Shown here piece after piece: positions 1 through 6,064 of a stretch of 17,802 bases of DNA. The translations under genes were made by a program, and so were the position numbers. Under the pieces are notes generated by a model. The model searched no databases. It was given only the letters and a program-made list of their open reading frames with translations, and was not told where the DNA came from. The stretch is taken from the NCBI GenBank assembly GCA_964436975.1, contig CAYTET010000045.1, positions 1-17,802 on the forward strand. The letters are read 5' to 3'. Each line of letters starts with the position of its first letter. Positions within the stretch are counted from its first letter, which is position 1. This DNA comes from CAYTET01 sp964436975. GTDB lineage: Bacteria > Bacillota_I > Bacilli_A > Erysipelotrichales > Erysipelotrichaceae.

Positions 1-1
1 C

Positions 2-46
2 GTGCAGTTACCTTATAAAACTATTAAATTTGCCCACACTTCTTGA
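2..46 (+). CDS. Possible C-terminal tail of an upstream gene (partial)
   Basis: One forward frame is open from the window edge and reads VQLPYKTIKFAHTS before a TGA stop. An intrinsic terminator begins 26 bp later, the usual spacing for the end of a gene. Fourteen residues are too few to assign a family. Another forward frame is also open here and runs through the terminator, so the choice of frame rests only on the position of the terminator. Confidence 0.25.
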   Translation: MQLPYKTIKFAHTS

Positions 47-71
47 TGAAGACTCGATTTTTATTATGATT

Positions 72-96
72 ACAGGGGGTATTCCCCCTGTTTTTT
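72..96 (+). terminator. Intrinsic terminator
   Basis: A perfect 8-bp stem (ACAGGGGG with CCCCCTGT) closes a TATT tetraloop and runs directly into six T residues. No matching A-run precedes the stem, so it works on the plus strand only. It should end transcription of whatever gene lies left of the window and isolates the regulator genes that follow. Confidence 0.85.
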
Positions 97-144
97 ATGA
101 TGGTTACTACTTTTATAACAGTTGTTGATACCTTTTTAATCCGT

Positions 145-173
145 TTGTAGAAGCCATTCTAATAGAATATAAT
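145..173 (+). promoter_or_regulatory. Promoter with overlapping dyad, upstream of the UTRA/GntR pair
   Basis: A perfect -10 (TATAAT, 168-173) lies 17 bp after a weak -35 (TTGTAG, 145-150). A perfect 6-1-6 inverted repeat (ATTCTA A TAGAAT, 156-168) fills the spacer and reaches the first base of the -10, a typical place for a repressor operator. GntR-family regulators often repress themselves, so the downstream GntR protein is the natural candidate; that is inference. Confidence 0.6.
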
Positions 174-214
174 GACTTTATTCTGTTATATTATTGATGA
201 GGAGAGTAATATAG

Positions 215-775
215 ATGAGCAAAATGGAAAAGACCCTTCTTTATGATATCTATGATTGTGATGCTCTATTGCACGCCTTGCAGAAACTTAACTGCATTTA
301 CCAGTTCAAAACAATTACGTTTGCTAAAACCGATAGCAATAAAATAATCAGCGAACAGTTGATGCTCCCAATTGCATCTAATGTTGTTTTTTGGGAGAGA
401 ATACTTTTTATAGATAATCAACCAGAGATGGTTCTGCGAAGTTACTTTAATGGCGAAAACAGTATCATTCGCACAAAAAGCATTTCTATGACGACGGATA
501 ATTATCAACAAATTAATAAACTTATTCCAGTTTCACATTGCGAAGAGGAGATACTAATTGCCAAAGTGTCGCAAGATGATTGTGAGATGCTTGAAATTCC
601 GGATCATAAAGAAATTGTGATGATAAAAGGTAATACGTTTGACGATAATGAAGAAGCGGTAGAGTACTACGAATATACGGTGCTAAGTGATGTGATTCAA
701 TTTATAAGAGAAAGCCATTATAGTGAATATAATAATAAATTGTCAGTGAAAGCAAGTGAAAGTGTTAACCTATGA
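215..775 (+). CDS. Stand-alone UTRA-type ligand-binding protein without a DNA-binding domain
   Basis: This 186-residue protein lacks a helix-turn-helix. From about residue 25 it resembles the UTRA effector-binding domain of GntR/HutC regulators: an early strand region with a basic WERILFIDNQPE segment, then an acidic LIAKVSQDDCEMLEIPDHKEI stretch matching the helix and strand that follow the ligand pocket, then a paired strand (EEAVEYYEYTVLSDVIQF). The start is supported by GAGGAG (199-204) 10 bp upstream; an internal ATG at 224 is a weaker alternative. Its stop overlaps the start of the full GntR regulator as ATGA, indicating translational coupling. It may sense a ligand and act through the partner, form a heterodimer, or be a decayed regulator that lost its HTH. 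Codons are strongly AT-rich. The UTRA assignment is by pattern and moderately sure; the ligand is unknown. Confidence 0.6.
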   Translation: MSKMEKTLLYDIYDCDALLHALQKLNCIYQFKTITFAKTDSNKIISEQLMLPIASNVVFWERILFIDNQPEMVLRSYFNGENSIIRTKSISMTTDNYQQINKLIPVSHCEEEILIAKVSQDDCEMLEIPDHKEIVMIKGNTFDDNEEAVEYYEYTVLSDVIQFIRESHYSEYNNKLSVKASESVNL

Positions 776-1512
776 TGAAGAATGACTATTCAAAGCCGTT
801 ATATATTCAATTACAAAATAACATTCGTGGCAAAATTACTTCTGGAGAGTATCCTGTTGGATCAGCGATACCTTCTGAACGTTTTATGTCGGAACAGTAT
901 GGAATAAATCGAATGACAGTTCGAAAGAGTATAAAATACCTTGTTGAAGAAGGATTGCTTAAAAGGATTCAAGGCAAGGGAACAATTGTTGTTGCAAATC
1001 AAGCAAAGGTCGCATTGGGAACAAGTTCTTTGCCAAGTTTGAGTGCTGGAATAGTGATGGAAGGAATGATTCCTGAACGAAAAGTTCTTTCAATAAAAGT
1101 TGTGTCGGTCGATTCAGATATACTAGAAAAATTTACACCGTATAAAGGAAAATTTGTTGAAATAGTTAGATTGCTTTACGCAAATCACATCCCCTATGCT
1201 TATCAAAAATCTTATATTCCCAATGATCGCTTTTCCGATGCAATTGATTACAATTTTTCTCAGCAATCACTTTATGATTATATGGATAAAAAAGATTTAA
1301 AACCGCATTTGTTTACTTCTAGGATTTTTGTGGAGAATAACCAGGTAGAAGCTGCTAAATATCTAGAAATGGATGCGGAGCGATGCATGTTCTACATCAT
1401 CTATATTGGTAAAACGCAAAACGACACTGTAATTGAATATACAAAATCATGGCATAAGCCAGATTATTCCTCTTATAAAATTTCAAAATATCGTAATGCA
1501 GACGATAAATAA
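772..1512 (+). CDS. GntR/HutC-family transcriptional regulator (wHTH + UTRA)
   Basis: This 246-residue protein has the standard HutC-subfamily architecture. Residues 9-75 form the GntR winged helix, with PLYIQLQNNIRGKITSGEY, the PSER motif, RMTVRKSIKYLVEEGLL as the recognition region and QGKGTIV in the wing. Residues about 95-235 form a UTRA domain that binds a small molecule, usually a sugar phosphate or amino-acid-derived compound in this family. It overlaps the preceding UTRA-only gene by ATGA; two ATG codons (772 and 775) occur in tandem and either could be used. No transporter or catabolic operon lies beside the pair, so the ligand cannot be deduced; the next gene is unknown and 163 bp away. 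The length is normal for the family and codon use is AT-rich like its neighbours. Confidence 0.9.
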   Translation: MMKNDYSKPLYIQLQNNIRGKITSGEYPVGSAIPSERFMSEQYGINRMTVRKSIKYLVEEGLLKRIQGKGTIVVANQAKVALGTSSLPSLSAGIVMEGMIPERKVLSIKVVSVDSDILEKFTPYKGKFVEIVRLLYANHIPYAYQKSYIPNDRFSDAIDYNFSQQSLYDYMDKKDLKPHLFTSRIFVENNQVEAAKYLEMDAERCMFYIIYIGKTQNDTVIEYTKSWHKPDYSSYKISKYRNADDK

Positions 1513-1515
1513 CAG

Positions 1516-1559
1516 CAATTATTCTTGAAGATCAATTATTCTTTTATAGTGAAATAATT
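1516..1559. repeat. Direct repeat plus dyad in the gap after the GntR gene
   Basis: An 11-bp sequence, CAATTATTCTT, occurs twice (1516-1526 and 1533-1543) with a 17-bp period. Part of the second copy (AATTATT, 1534-1540) also forms an inverted repeat with AATAATT (1553-1559). The gap (1513-1675) is otherwise AT-rich with no convincing promoter. It may be a binding site for the adjacent regulator or a low-complexity accident. Confidence 0.4.
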
Positions 1560-1675
1560 TATCTATGACAAAGACGATTAAAAAGCGTTAACATGGAAAA
1601 AAGAATAAAAAGCATCATTGAATCTTTTGAAAGTTAAAGAAATAGTATTGAGATTTATTAAGAGGGGTACGGAAA

Positions 1676-2137
1676 ATGCAGGATTTGTTAATATACAGTT
1701 ATTCATTACATAGTGCATGGGGATTTACGCTTTCAACTGTTAAGGTTTTTGACTGCGGCAGCGAGGGAACGGTAAAGTGCACCCGTCTAGAAAATATGAA
1801 CGAGATAAACAGCGAACTGCCAATAAGTCTTACGGATGTCGATAAAATCAAGAAATTTATAGTAGAACACGAATACTTCCTGACTTGCAAAGGACTGAAT
1901 GCTGTTGAAAGCCCCTTTGTCCTTGATGGATTCATTAATACATTTGAATTTTCTATCGATGGAAAGAAAGCTAATGAAGTAACCTGTTTTAATATTTCTT
2001 TTTTCAGGGATAGCACTGAAACCGACAAACATGATAACAAACCCGTTAAGGCCTGGGAACTGCTTGAATTGTTCGATGAGATCAGCGCTATTCTTTTGAA
2101 AAGCGGAGTCACGAGTGATTATTTAGCCCTTGATTAG
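1676..2137 (+). CDS. Unrecognised 153-residue protein
   Basis: I do not recognise this protein. The reading frame has a good ribosome site (AGAGGGG, 1661-1667) 8 bp before the ATG. It appears soluble: there is no signal peptide or membrane segment, acidic and hydrophobic residues alternate, and three cysteines are scattered (residues 27, 35 and 71). The central part (SPFVLDGFINTFEFSIDGKKANEVTCFNISFF) looks like paired beta strands, followed by a C-terminal helix rich in Leu, Glu and Ile. AT-rich codon use groups it with the two regulator genes upstream, but a 163-bp gap makes co-transcription uncertain. Opposite-strand frames here are shadows. It is likely a real gene because of the ribosome site and protein-like composition. 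Confidence 0.6.
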   Translation: MQDLLIYSYSLHSAWGFTLSTVKVFDCGSEGTVKCTRLENMNEINSELPISLTDVDKIKKFIVEHEYFLTCKGLNAVESPFVLDGFINTFEFSIDGKKANEVTCFNISFFRDSTETDKHDNKPVKAWELLELFDEISAILLKSGVTSDYLALD

Positions 2138-2304
2138 ATTTCTTTCTGGTAGTAAACAGTCATAATACTTTTTTGATTGTTTATGTTCTGCCAATAGCCG
2201 CAAGCCTGAAATGAAGCAGTGATGTACTGCTGGTAAAATACAGAGCCGATTTAGACAAAAGCTTCCATGGGCTGTAATTTAGCAGCTTTCGGCAGGCTAT
2301 AAGC

Positions 2305-3051
2305 CTAATCAGCTGAGTCAGCATTGTTATAATCTGCTGTTACCTGCAGCAGTTTGGCGCAAAGCTGCCGGGTCGGCTCATAGCCGTTTGACTTGCGGCG
2401 GCAGTCCGTTTCCAAATAGAGTCGGCGGTTGATCTCAATCATTACTGAGATTACCTGGGGCTCTATTTTATAGTAGGCCAGCGGCACCAGGCTGCCGGCA
2501 AACGGCGTGTTGAAACTGACTGTATAACCGGCTGCGACGGCGGTGTCAGCCAGCCTTTTGGCCAGTGCGGTCGGCGTATGGAAGGGATCAGTGCCGATGC
2601 AGACATCGGCCAAATACTGCGGGCTGGTGTGCAGGGCCTTTGCGGAGAAACTGTGACAGTCTACAATCAGGGCGGTGCCGCTTTGAGCCAGCTGGAAAGA
2701 TGTTAAAGCGGCCAGCTGCCGGTGATATTTCTGATAGGCCTGATGAGCGGCCTGGCTGGCTTTGCGGCTAAAGAGTCTGAGCGGCTGGCCGGAATTTGTT
2801 TTAGTATAAAACAGGCCCTGGCCGTACTGAGCCATCGGTTCATTATCATCGTTTTCAAATCTTTCGGCATCACAGAACAGCCGGGAATAGGGAAAGATTA
2901 GCGCTGTGGCGCCAGTAAAGGTATAAAGCTGATCACAGTAAAGGTCTGTCAGCAATGTCAATTCTTTTTCAAAGTCAGCCGGTGAAATCAGGAGTTCGCT
3001 TCTAAACTGCGCCGGGTATACCAAAGAACTGTGGGGAATATGCAGAATCAT
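2305..3051 (-). CDS. N-formylglutamate amidohydrolase family protein
   Basis: With the chosen start this is 248 residues. Family features in order: HIPHSS at residues 4-9, the acidic LTDLYCDQLY segment at 34-43, an SRLFCDAERFEND segment at 56-68, IVDCHSFS at 129-136, NTPFAGSLVP at 181-190 and EINRRLYL at 206-213. These match N-formylglutamate amidohydrolase/deformylase enzymes (PF05013), which hydrolyse N-formyl-L-glutamate to glutamate and formate, classically in histidine degradation. No hut genes are visible, so the substrate may differ. An upstream GTG (3072) is in frame, but GGGAG lies 7 bp before the ATG at 3051, so I prefer that ATG. The gene is divergent from a WYL regulator and preceded by a structured leader with a possible terminator. 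GC-rich codons place it with the main chromosome. Confidence 0.85.
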   Translation of the reverse strand: MILHIPHSSLVYPAQFRSELLISPADFEKELTLLTDLYCDQLYTFTGATALIFPYSRLFCDAERFENDDNEPMAQYGQGLFYTKTNSGQPLRLFSRKASQAAHQAYQKYHRQLAALTSFQLAQSGTALIVDCHSFSAKALHTSPQYLADVCIGTDPFHTPTALAKRLADTAVAAGYTVSFNTPFAGSLVPLAYYKIEPQVISVMIEINRRLYLETDCRRKSNGYEPTRQLCAKLLQVTADYNNADSAD

Positions 3052-3072
3052 TATTTGCTCCCATCCAGCCAC

Positions 3073-3204
3073 AAAAAAACATCCATCAGTAACAATGGGT
3101 GCCTAAAGCCAGCTGCGGGTCCCCATCGTTCACGTTTTCGCACCTTACCATCCGGCAGGTTGTGGAAGGGTCATCGAGCGTGTCTCTGTCCTTCTCTTTA
3201 TGGC
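3073..3204 (-). promoter_or_regulatory. Candidate attenuator or riboswitch-like leader of the amidohydrolase gene
   Basis: Read on the minus strand from a predicted start near 3204, the leader can form a hairpin pairing 3190-3194 with 3165-3169, and a second hairpin at 3160-3142 (ACCTGCC, loop GGAT, GGT-A-AGGT, one bulged A). A 9-bp helix can pair AACGATGGG (3130-3122) with CCCATTGTT (3099-3091), one pair being G-U. A competing terminator-like hairpin pairs CACCCAT (3101-3095) with ATGGATG (3086-3080), one mismatch, followed by seven T (3079-3073). Positions 3099-3095 are shared, so the two states exclude each other. The gene start follows 22 bases after the T-run. I could not match this to a known riboswitch class. 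Pairings are seen; regulation is inferred. Confidence 0.5.
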
Positions 3205-3239
3205 GGTTTCAGTATACCGCCGGAACGGTTGGTTTACAA
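3202..3239 (-). promoter_or_regulatory. Promoter and operator-like dyad of the amidohydrolase transcript
   Basis: On the minus strand, TTGTAA (3239-3234) and TATACT (3216-3211) are separated by exactly 17 bp. The -10 sits inside a perfect inverted repeat, GGCGGT and ACCGCC (3202-3207 and 3216-3221) with an 8-bp centre. A protein bound there would block polymerase; the divergently encoded WYL regulator is a plausible binder, by inference from gene order. Confidence 0.7.
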
Positions 3240-3283
3240 GATGGATGACTGTGACAATGTACCGAAAAGGCCGCGTCCGATTG

Positions 3284-3292
3284 TGCTACAAT
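3284..3292 (+). promoter_or_regulatory. Extended -10 promoter of the WYL regulator gene
   Basis: TG-C-TACAAT matches the extended -10 form. No good -35 lies 17 bp upstream, as is common for extended -10 promoters. The distance to the ATG at 3341 leaves a short leader of about 40 bases. Confidence 0.6.
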
Positions 3293-3340
3293 GAAGTCAG
3301 CAGCATACCGCAGGCATAATCTGAACAAGGAGTGATAATT

Positions 3341-4327
3341 ATGGATAGTTATGAGTCAAAGCGGCTGGCCCTGATCAGGATCTGGCAGATTTTAAAGCAG
3401 CACAGTGATACCGATCACTGTCTCACCCAAAACCAGATTGCCGAATATCTGAACAGTGATTTTGGCATTGTCATTGAAAGAAAAGCCATCGGCCGCTGCC
3501 TTTCCCTGCTTAAGGAAGCCGGTGCCGACATCGAATCCGGCCCGACCGGCAGCTATCTGCAGGGGCTTGATTTTGAGGACTCTGAACTGCACCTGCTGAT
3601 TGACAGCGTCTTATGCAGCCGCCATATCAGCGCTGTGCAGGCGAAAGATCTCATCAGCCGTCTGAGCAGTCTTTCCAATGATTTCTTCAAGTCCCATGTC
3701 CAAAACATTTATGCGGTGGAAAGCCTGGACCGGACCGATAATCAGGATCTTTTCTATAATATTGAGGTGATTGACGAAGCCGTCAATGGCAAAGTGCAGG
3801 TCAACTATGAATATAATAAATACGGCCTTGATAAAAAACTGCATAAGACCTCAACCCAGTATGTCAGTCCTTACCAGCTGCTGCTGCATAACCAGCGCTA
3901 TTATCTGATGGCTTACAGCGATTACTGGCACAATATGGTGTACCACCGGCTGGACCGCATCACCAATATCCATAAGACAGATAAACCGGCCACCCGGCTG
4001 GAAAGTATCGCCGGTTTTGAAAACGGCATTGATTATAAGAAGCTGACGGCCGCAATGCCTTATATGTACGGTGATGAGCCCGAAGAAATTGAATTCATCG
4101 CGGATTCTTCCATCATTGACCAGATCATTGACTGGTTTGGCCGCAGTATCCGGATTACTCCCGTCAACGACGGCCCTAAGGTGAATGTAAAGCTTAAAGC
4201 CAGTCCGCTGGCGATGGAATACTGGGCCATGCAGTATATCGAATATGTGGAAATTGTCAGTCCGGAGTCGGTGCGGAACAGTATTAAGCAGCGGCTGGAC
4301 AAAGCTATAAACAAATACGGCAGTTGA
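3341..4327 (+). CDS. WYL-domain transcriptional regulator (wHTH + WYL)
   Basis: This 328-residue protein has an N-terminal winged helix (about residues 8-75; LTQNQIAEYLNSDFGIVIERKAIGRCLSLLKEAG is the helix-turn-helix) and a WYL domain at about 140-210. The WYL core is VSPYQLLLHNQRYYLMAYS followed by HRLDRITNI; YYL replaces the nominal WYL triplet, a common variant. The rest (about 240-328) is the WYL C-terminal extension. WYL regulators sense nucleic-acid or small-molecule ligands and control diverse genes. The ATG at 3341 is preceded 8 bp upstream by AAGGAG; an in-frame GTG at 3332 overlaps that ribosome site and is unlikely. The gene is divergent from the amidohydrolase, which is its probable target, along with itself. 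Confidence 0.88.
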   Translation: MDSYESKRLALIRIWQILKQHSDTDHCLTQNQIAEYLNSDFGIVIERKAIGRCLSLLKEAGADIESGPTGSYLQGLDFEDSELHLLIDSVLCSRHISAVQAKDLISRLSSLSNDFFKSHVQNIYAVESLDRTDNQDLFYNIEVIDEAVNGKVQVNYEYNKYGLDKKLHKTSTQYVSPYQLLLHNQRYYLMAYSDYWHNMVYHRLDRITNIHKTDKPATRLESIAGFENGIDYKKLTAAMPYMYGDEPEEIEFIADSSIIDQIIDWFGRSIRITPVNDGPKVNVKLKASPLAMEYWAMQYIEYVEIVSPESVRNSIKQRLDKAINKYGS

Positions 4328-4473
4328 GCCGGCCCAGGGATAGAGTAAAAGCCTTGGATGGTCAGGCACATCTGTGTGATGTCCCAAAACAGGTACATTA
4401 TGTATGTTATAAGAATAACTATCAGAAGGGGTCAGAATTGTCAGCCGCTTCGATTATAAAAGGAGTAATCAGA

Positions 4474-5421
4474 ATGCACACTTACGAAGCTGAAAAAGGA
4501 TATTACAAATCTTTAGGAAAAGATTATTATCTGGATATCGCTCCGATTTATGCCACCTTTGGCTCAGTTATGAACAATGGCCGTGAAATCGATCCGCTTT
4601 ATACTTTTCCCCAGGATGATTCAGACAATAACAAAAAAACCAGTACCGCTGATCCGGTCTTTCCCGGCGGCGGTCAGCTGATTTTCGCTTCCGCTCCGGC
4701 GGATGCGCAGTTTGTCATTACGGAAGATAACATCAATGAAATAAAAGAACTGACGGCTGGTTTTATTGCCAAGCTGCCGGCGGACATTGTCTACAGCGGT
4801 AAAGTGGCTGATATTCTGCCATCCCAGAAACGGGGCCGCACCGCCTTCAGTTTTACAAGGGGCATCACCGGAAACTATTGTGATGATGCCGATTACAGAT
4901 ACAACAAAAACAGCATCGGTATGCAAATTACAGGCCTGACCTCTGAAGAACTGACGGCGCTGGCCATGGAACTGGCTAAAAAATATGACCAGGAAAGCGT
5001 GATGATTGTCGACCGCACCATAACCGAGTTCCGGGTCGGTTATGTCTATGATAAAAGTGACAAGGCCGTTGTCCAAAGGCAGAAGAGCCGCCAGCGGCGC
5101 CTTGCTGAGGATGAGGAATGGTTTAAACAGCAGAGGCAGAAGGAAGAAAAAGAAAAGGCAGCAGCCGCGCGCTTTTCAGCCTGCATAAAGAAGAAAATCC
5201 GCTTTTGGCAGCGCCGGCGCTTTTTCAAAATGGAAGAAATGGTCATGCGAAGCATTCACCAGGGCGGCAATGATTTCTATAATGAACTGCATGCTAAACT
5301 CGAGGAGAAAAAGCTGGCTGATCCTGACCGCTATATTGATTTTATCCTGTCATTTAAAACCTGCCGCTATCCGACGGAAGTACGGGCAAACATCGAGAAT
5401 AATGAATATACAGAGTTTTAA
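4474..5421 (+). CDS. Unrecognised protein with a charged helical C-terminal segment
   Basis: I do not recognise this 315-residue protein. The ATG at 4474 has AAAGGAG 8 bp upstream; the open frame extends further left but overlaps the previous stop, so that part is not coding. Residues 1-195 look like a mixed alpha/beta domain (notable: a PGGGQLIFASAP turn at 64-75 and a VMIVDRTITEFRVGYVYD strand pair near 176-193). Residues about 200-285 are very rich in Lys, Arg, Glu and Gln with Ala-rich helix, probably a coiled coil or nucleic-acid-binding helix. No signal peptide or membrane segment is seen. It follows the WYL gene by 146 bp, with a possible extended -10 (TG-T-TATAAG) in the gap, so it may be separately transcribed. 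A terminator-like dyad ends the unit at 5522. Confidence 0.65.
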   Translation: MHTYEAEKGYYKSLGKDYYLDIAPIYATFGSVMNNGREIDPLYTFPQDDSDNNKKTSTADPVFPGGGQLIFASAPADAQFVITEDNINEIKELTAGFIAKLPADIVYSGKVADILPSQKRGRTAFSFTRGITGNYCDDADYRYNKNSIGMQITGLTSEELTALAMELAKKYDQESVMIVDRTITEFRVGYVYDKSDKAVVQRQKSRQRRLAEDEEWFKQQRQKEEKEKAAAARFSACIKKKIRFWQRRRFFKMEEMVMRSIHQGGNDFYNELHAKLEEKKLADPDRYIDFILSFKTCRYPTEVRANIENNEYTEF

Positions 5422-5507
5422 TAAGATAAGCCGGATATTGCCAGCGGATCTTAATTCATAAAAACAGCCCTTTGGCCGGGCCGTCATTTGCCAGCTAAAA
5501 TCGCTGA

Positions 5508-5536
5508 TAGACAGAATCCATAAAAAACTCTATACT
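5508..5536 (+). promoter_or_regulatory. Promoter of the Lrp-aminotransferase pair
   Basis: TAGACA (5508-5513) and TATACT (5531-5536) are separated by 17 bp, each one base from consensus. The predicted start is near 5543, inside the right arm of a long dyad, leaving a leader of about 33 bases before the ATG at 5576. The -10 overlaps the left arm and loop of that dyad, which suggests protein control of initiation, possibly by the Lrp-type product itself. Confidence 0.6.
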
Positions 5537-5555
5537 CAATACATAGAGTTTTTTT
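5522..5555 (+). terminator. Terminator-like 12-bp dyad after the unknown gene
   Basis: AAAAAACTCTAT (5522-5533) pairs perfectly with ATAGAGTTTTTT (5543-5554) around a 9-base loop, and the right arm runs into seven T. For transcripts from the left it should act as an intrinsic terminator, although the stem is AT-rich. A transcript from the overlapping promoter would start within the right arm and would not contain the full hairpin, so the next operon is not terminated. Confidence 0.65.
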
Positions 5556-5575
5556 ATCAATCAAGGGGTGGTCAT

Positions 5576-6064
5576 ATGGATGAAAATAAATTATTAACCT
5601 TACTGGAAAACAATGCCCGCTGTTCCGTCACGGATCTGGCGGCCCTGCTGGATGAGGATGAAGCGGCCGTCGATGCCTGCATTGCCAGTCTGCAGAGCCG
5701 GCATGTTATTGCCGGCTATCATACCATCATCAACTGGGATAAGGCCAACGAAGACGAAGTGCAGGCCATCATTGAAGTAAACTGCACTCCGGAGCGGGAT
5801 TCCGGCTATGACCATGTTGCCGAGATGATTTACCAGTATCCGGAAGTTGACACCATGTATCTGGTCAGCGGCCGCACTGAATTTGTTATTATCATCAATG
5901 GCAAAACAATGCGGGAGGTGGCCGGCTTTGTAGCCCGCAAACTGGCCCCGATTGAAGGGGTCAAGAGCACCGAGACCATGTTTGTGCTGAAGAAGTACAA
6001 GCTGACCGGCACGGCTTTGGAACAGAGCACTGATGACACCCAGCGCCTGCTGGTAACGCCATGA
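5576..6064 (+). CDS. Lrp/AsnC-family transcriptional regulator
   Basis: This 162-residue protein has an N-terminal helix-turn-helix (about residues 3-50; LLENNARCSVTDLAALLDEDEAAVDACIASLQSRHVIAGY) and a C-terminal RAM effector domain (about 62-145; VQAIIEVNCTPE, the VDTMYLVSGRTEFVIIINGKTM core strands, then the closing VKSTETMFVLKKYKL). Lrp-like proteins form octamers or tetramers and respond to amino acids. The ATG follows AAGGGGTGG (5563-5571). The stop overlaps the start of the aminotransferase as ATGA, so the two are translationally coupled; the aminotransferase gene is the likely target. The family often represses itself, and the dyad over its promoter fits that. Confidence 0.92.
   Translation: MDENKLLTLLENNARCSVTDLAALLDEDEAAVDACIASLQSRHVIAGYHTIINWDKANEDEVQAIIEVNCTPERDSGYDHVAEMIYQYPEVDTMYLVSGRTEFVIIINGKTMREVAGFVARKLAPIEGVKSTETMFVLKKYKLTGTALEQSTDDTQRLLVTP

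Noticed and set aside
2206..2230. Hairpin GCAGT/ACTGC in the gap after the unknown 153-residue gene
   Set aside because: Five base pairs without a T-run are within chance; the gap 2138-2304 holds no other convincing signal.
3091..3135. T-box leader (the UGGGGACC region recalls the T-box UGGNACC bulge)
   Set aside because: The leader is far too short for a stem I with specifier loop, the T-box consensus is broken by an insertion, and the downstream gene is not a usual T-box target.
3052..3204. SRP RNA, 6S RNA, RNase P RNA or tmRNA in the leader region
   Set aside because: The hallmark sequences of these RNAs (for example the SRP helix 8 motif) are absent on both strands.
3031..3294. 87-residue open frame on the plus strand between the amidohydrolase and the WYL gene
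   Set aside because: It has no ribosome site, its product has no protein-like domain pattern, and it overlaps the structured leader and promoter of the opposite strand.
4324..4473. N-terminal extension of the unknown 4474-5421 gene
   Set aside because: It would start with TTG inside the previous stop region and lacks a ribosome site, whereas the ATG at 4474 has AAAGGAG.
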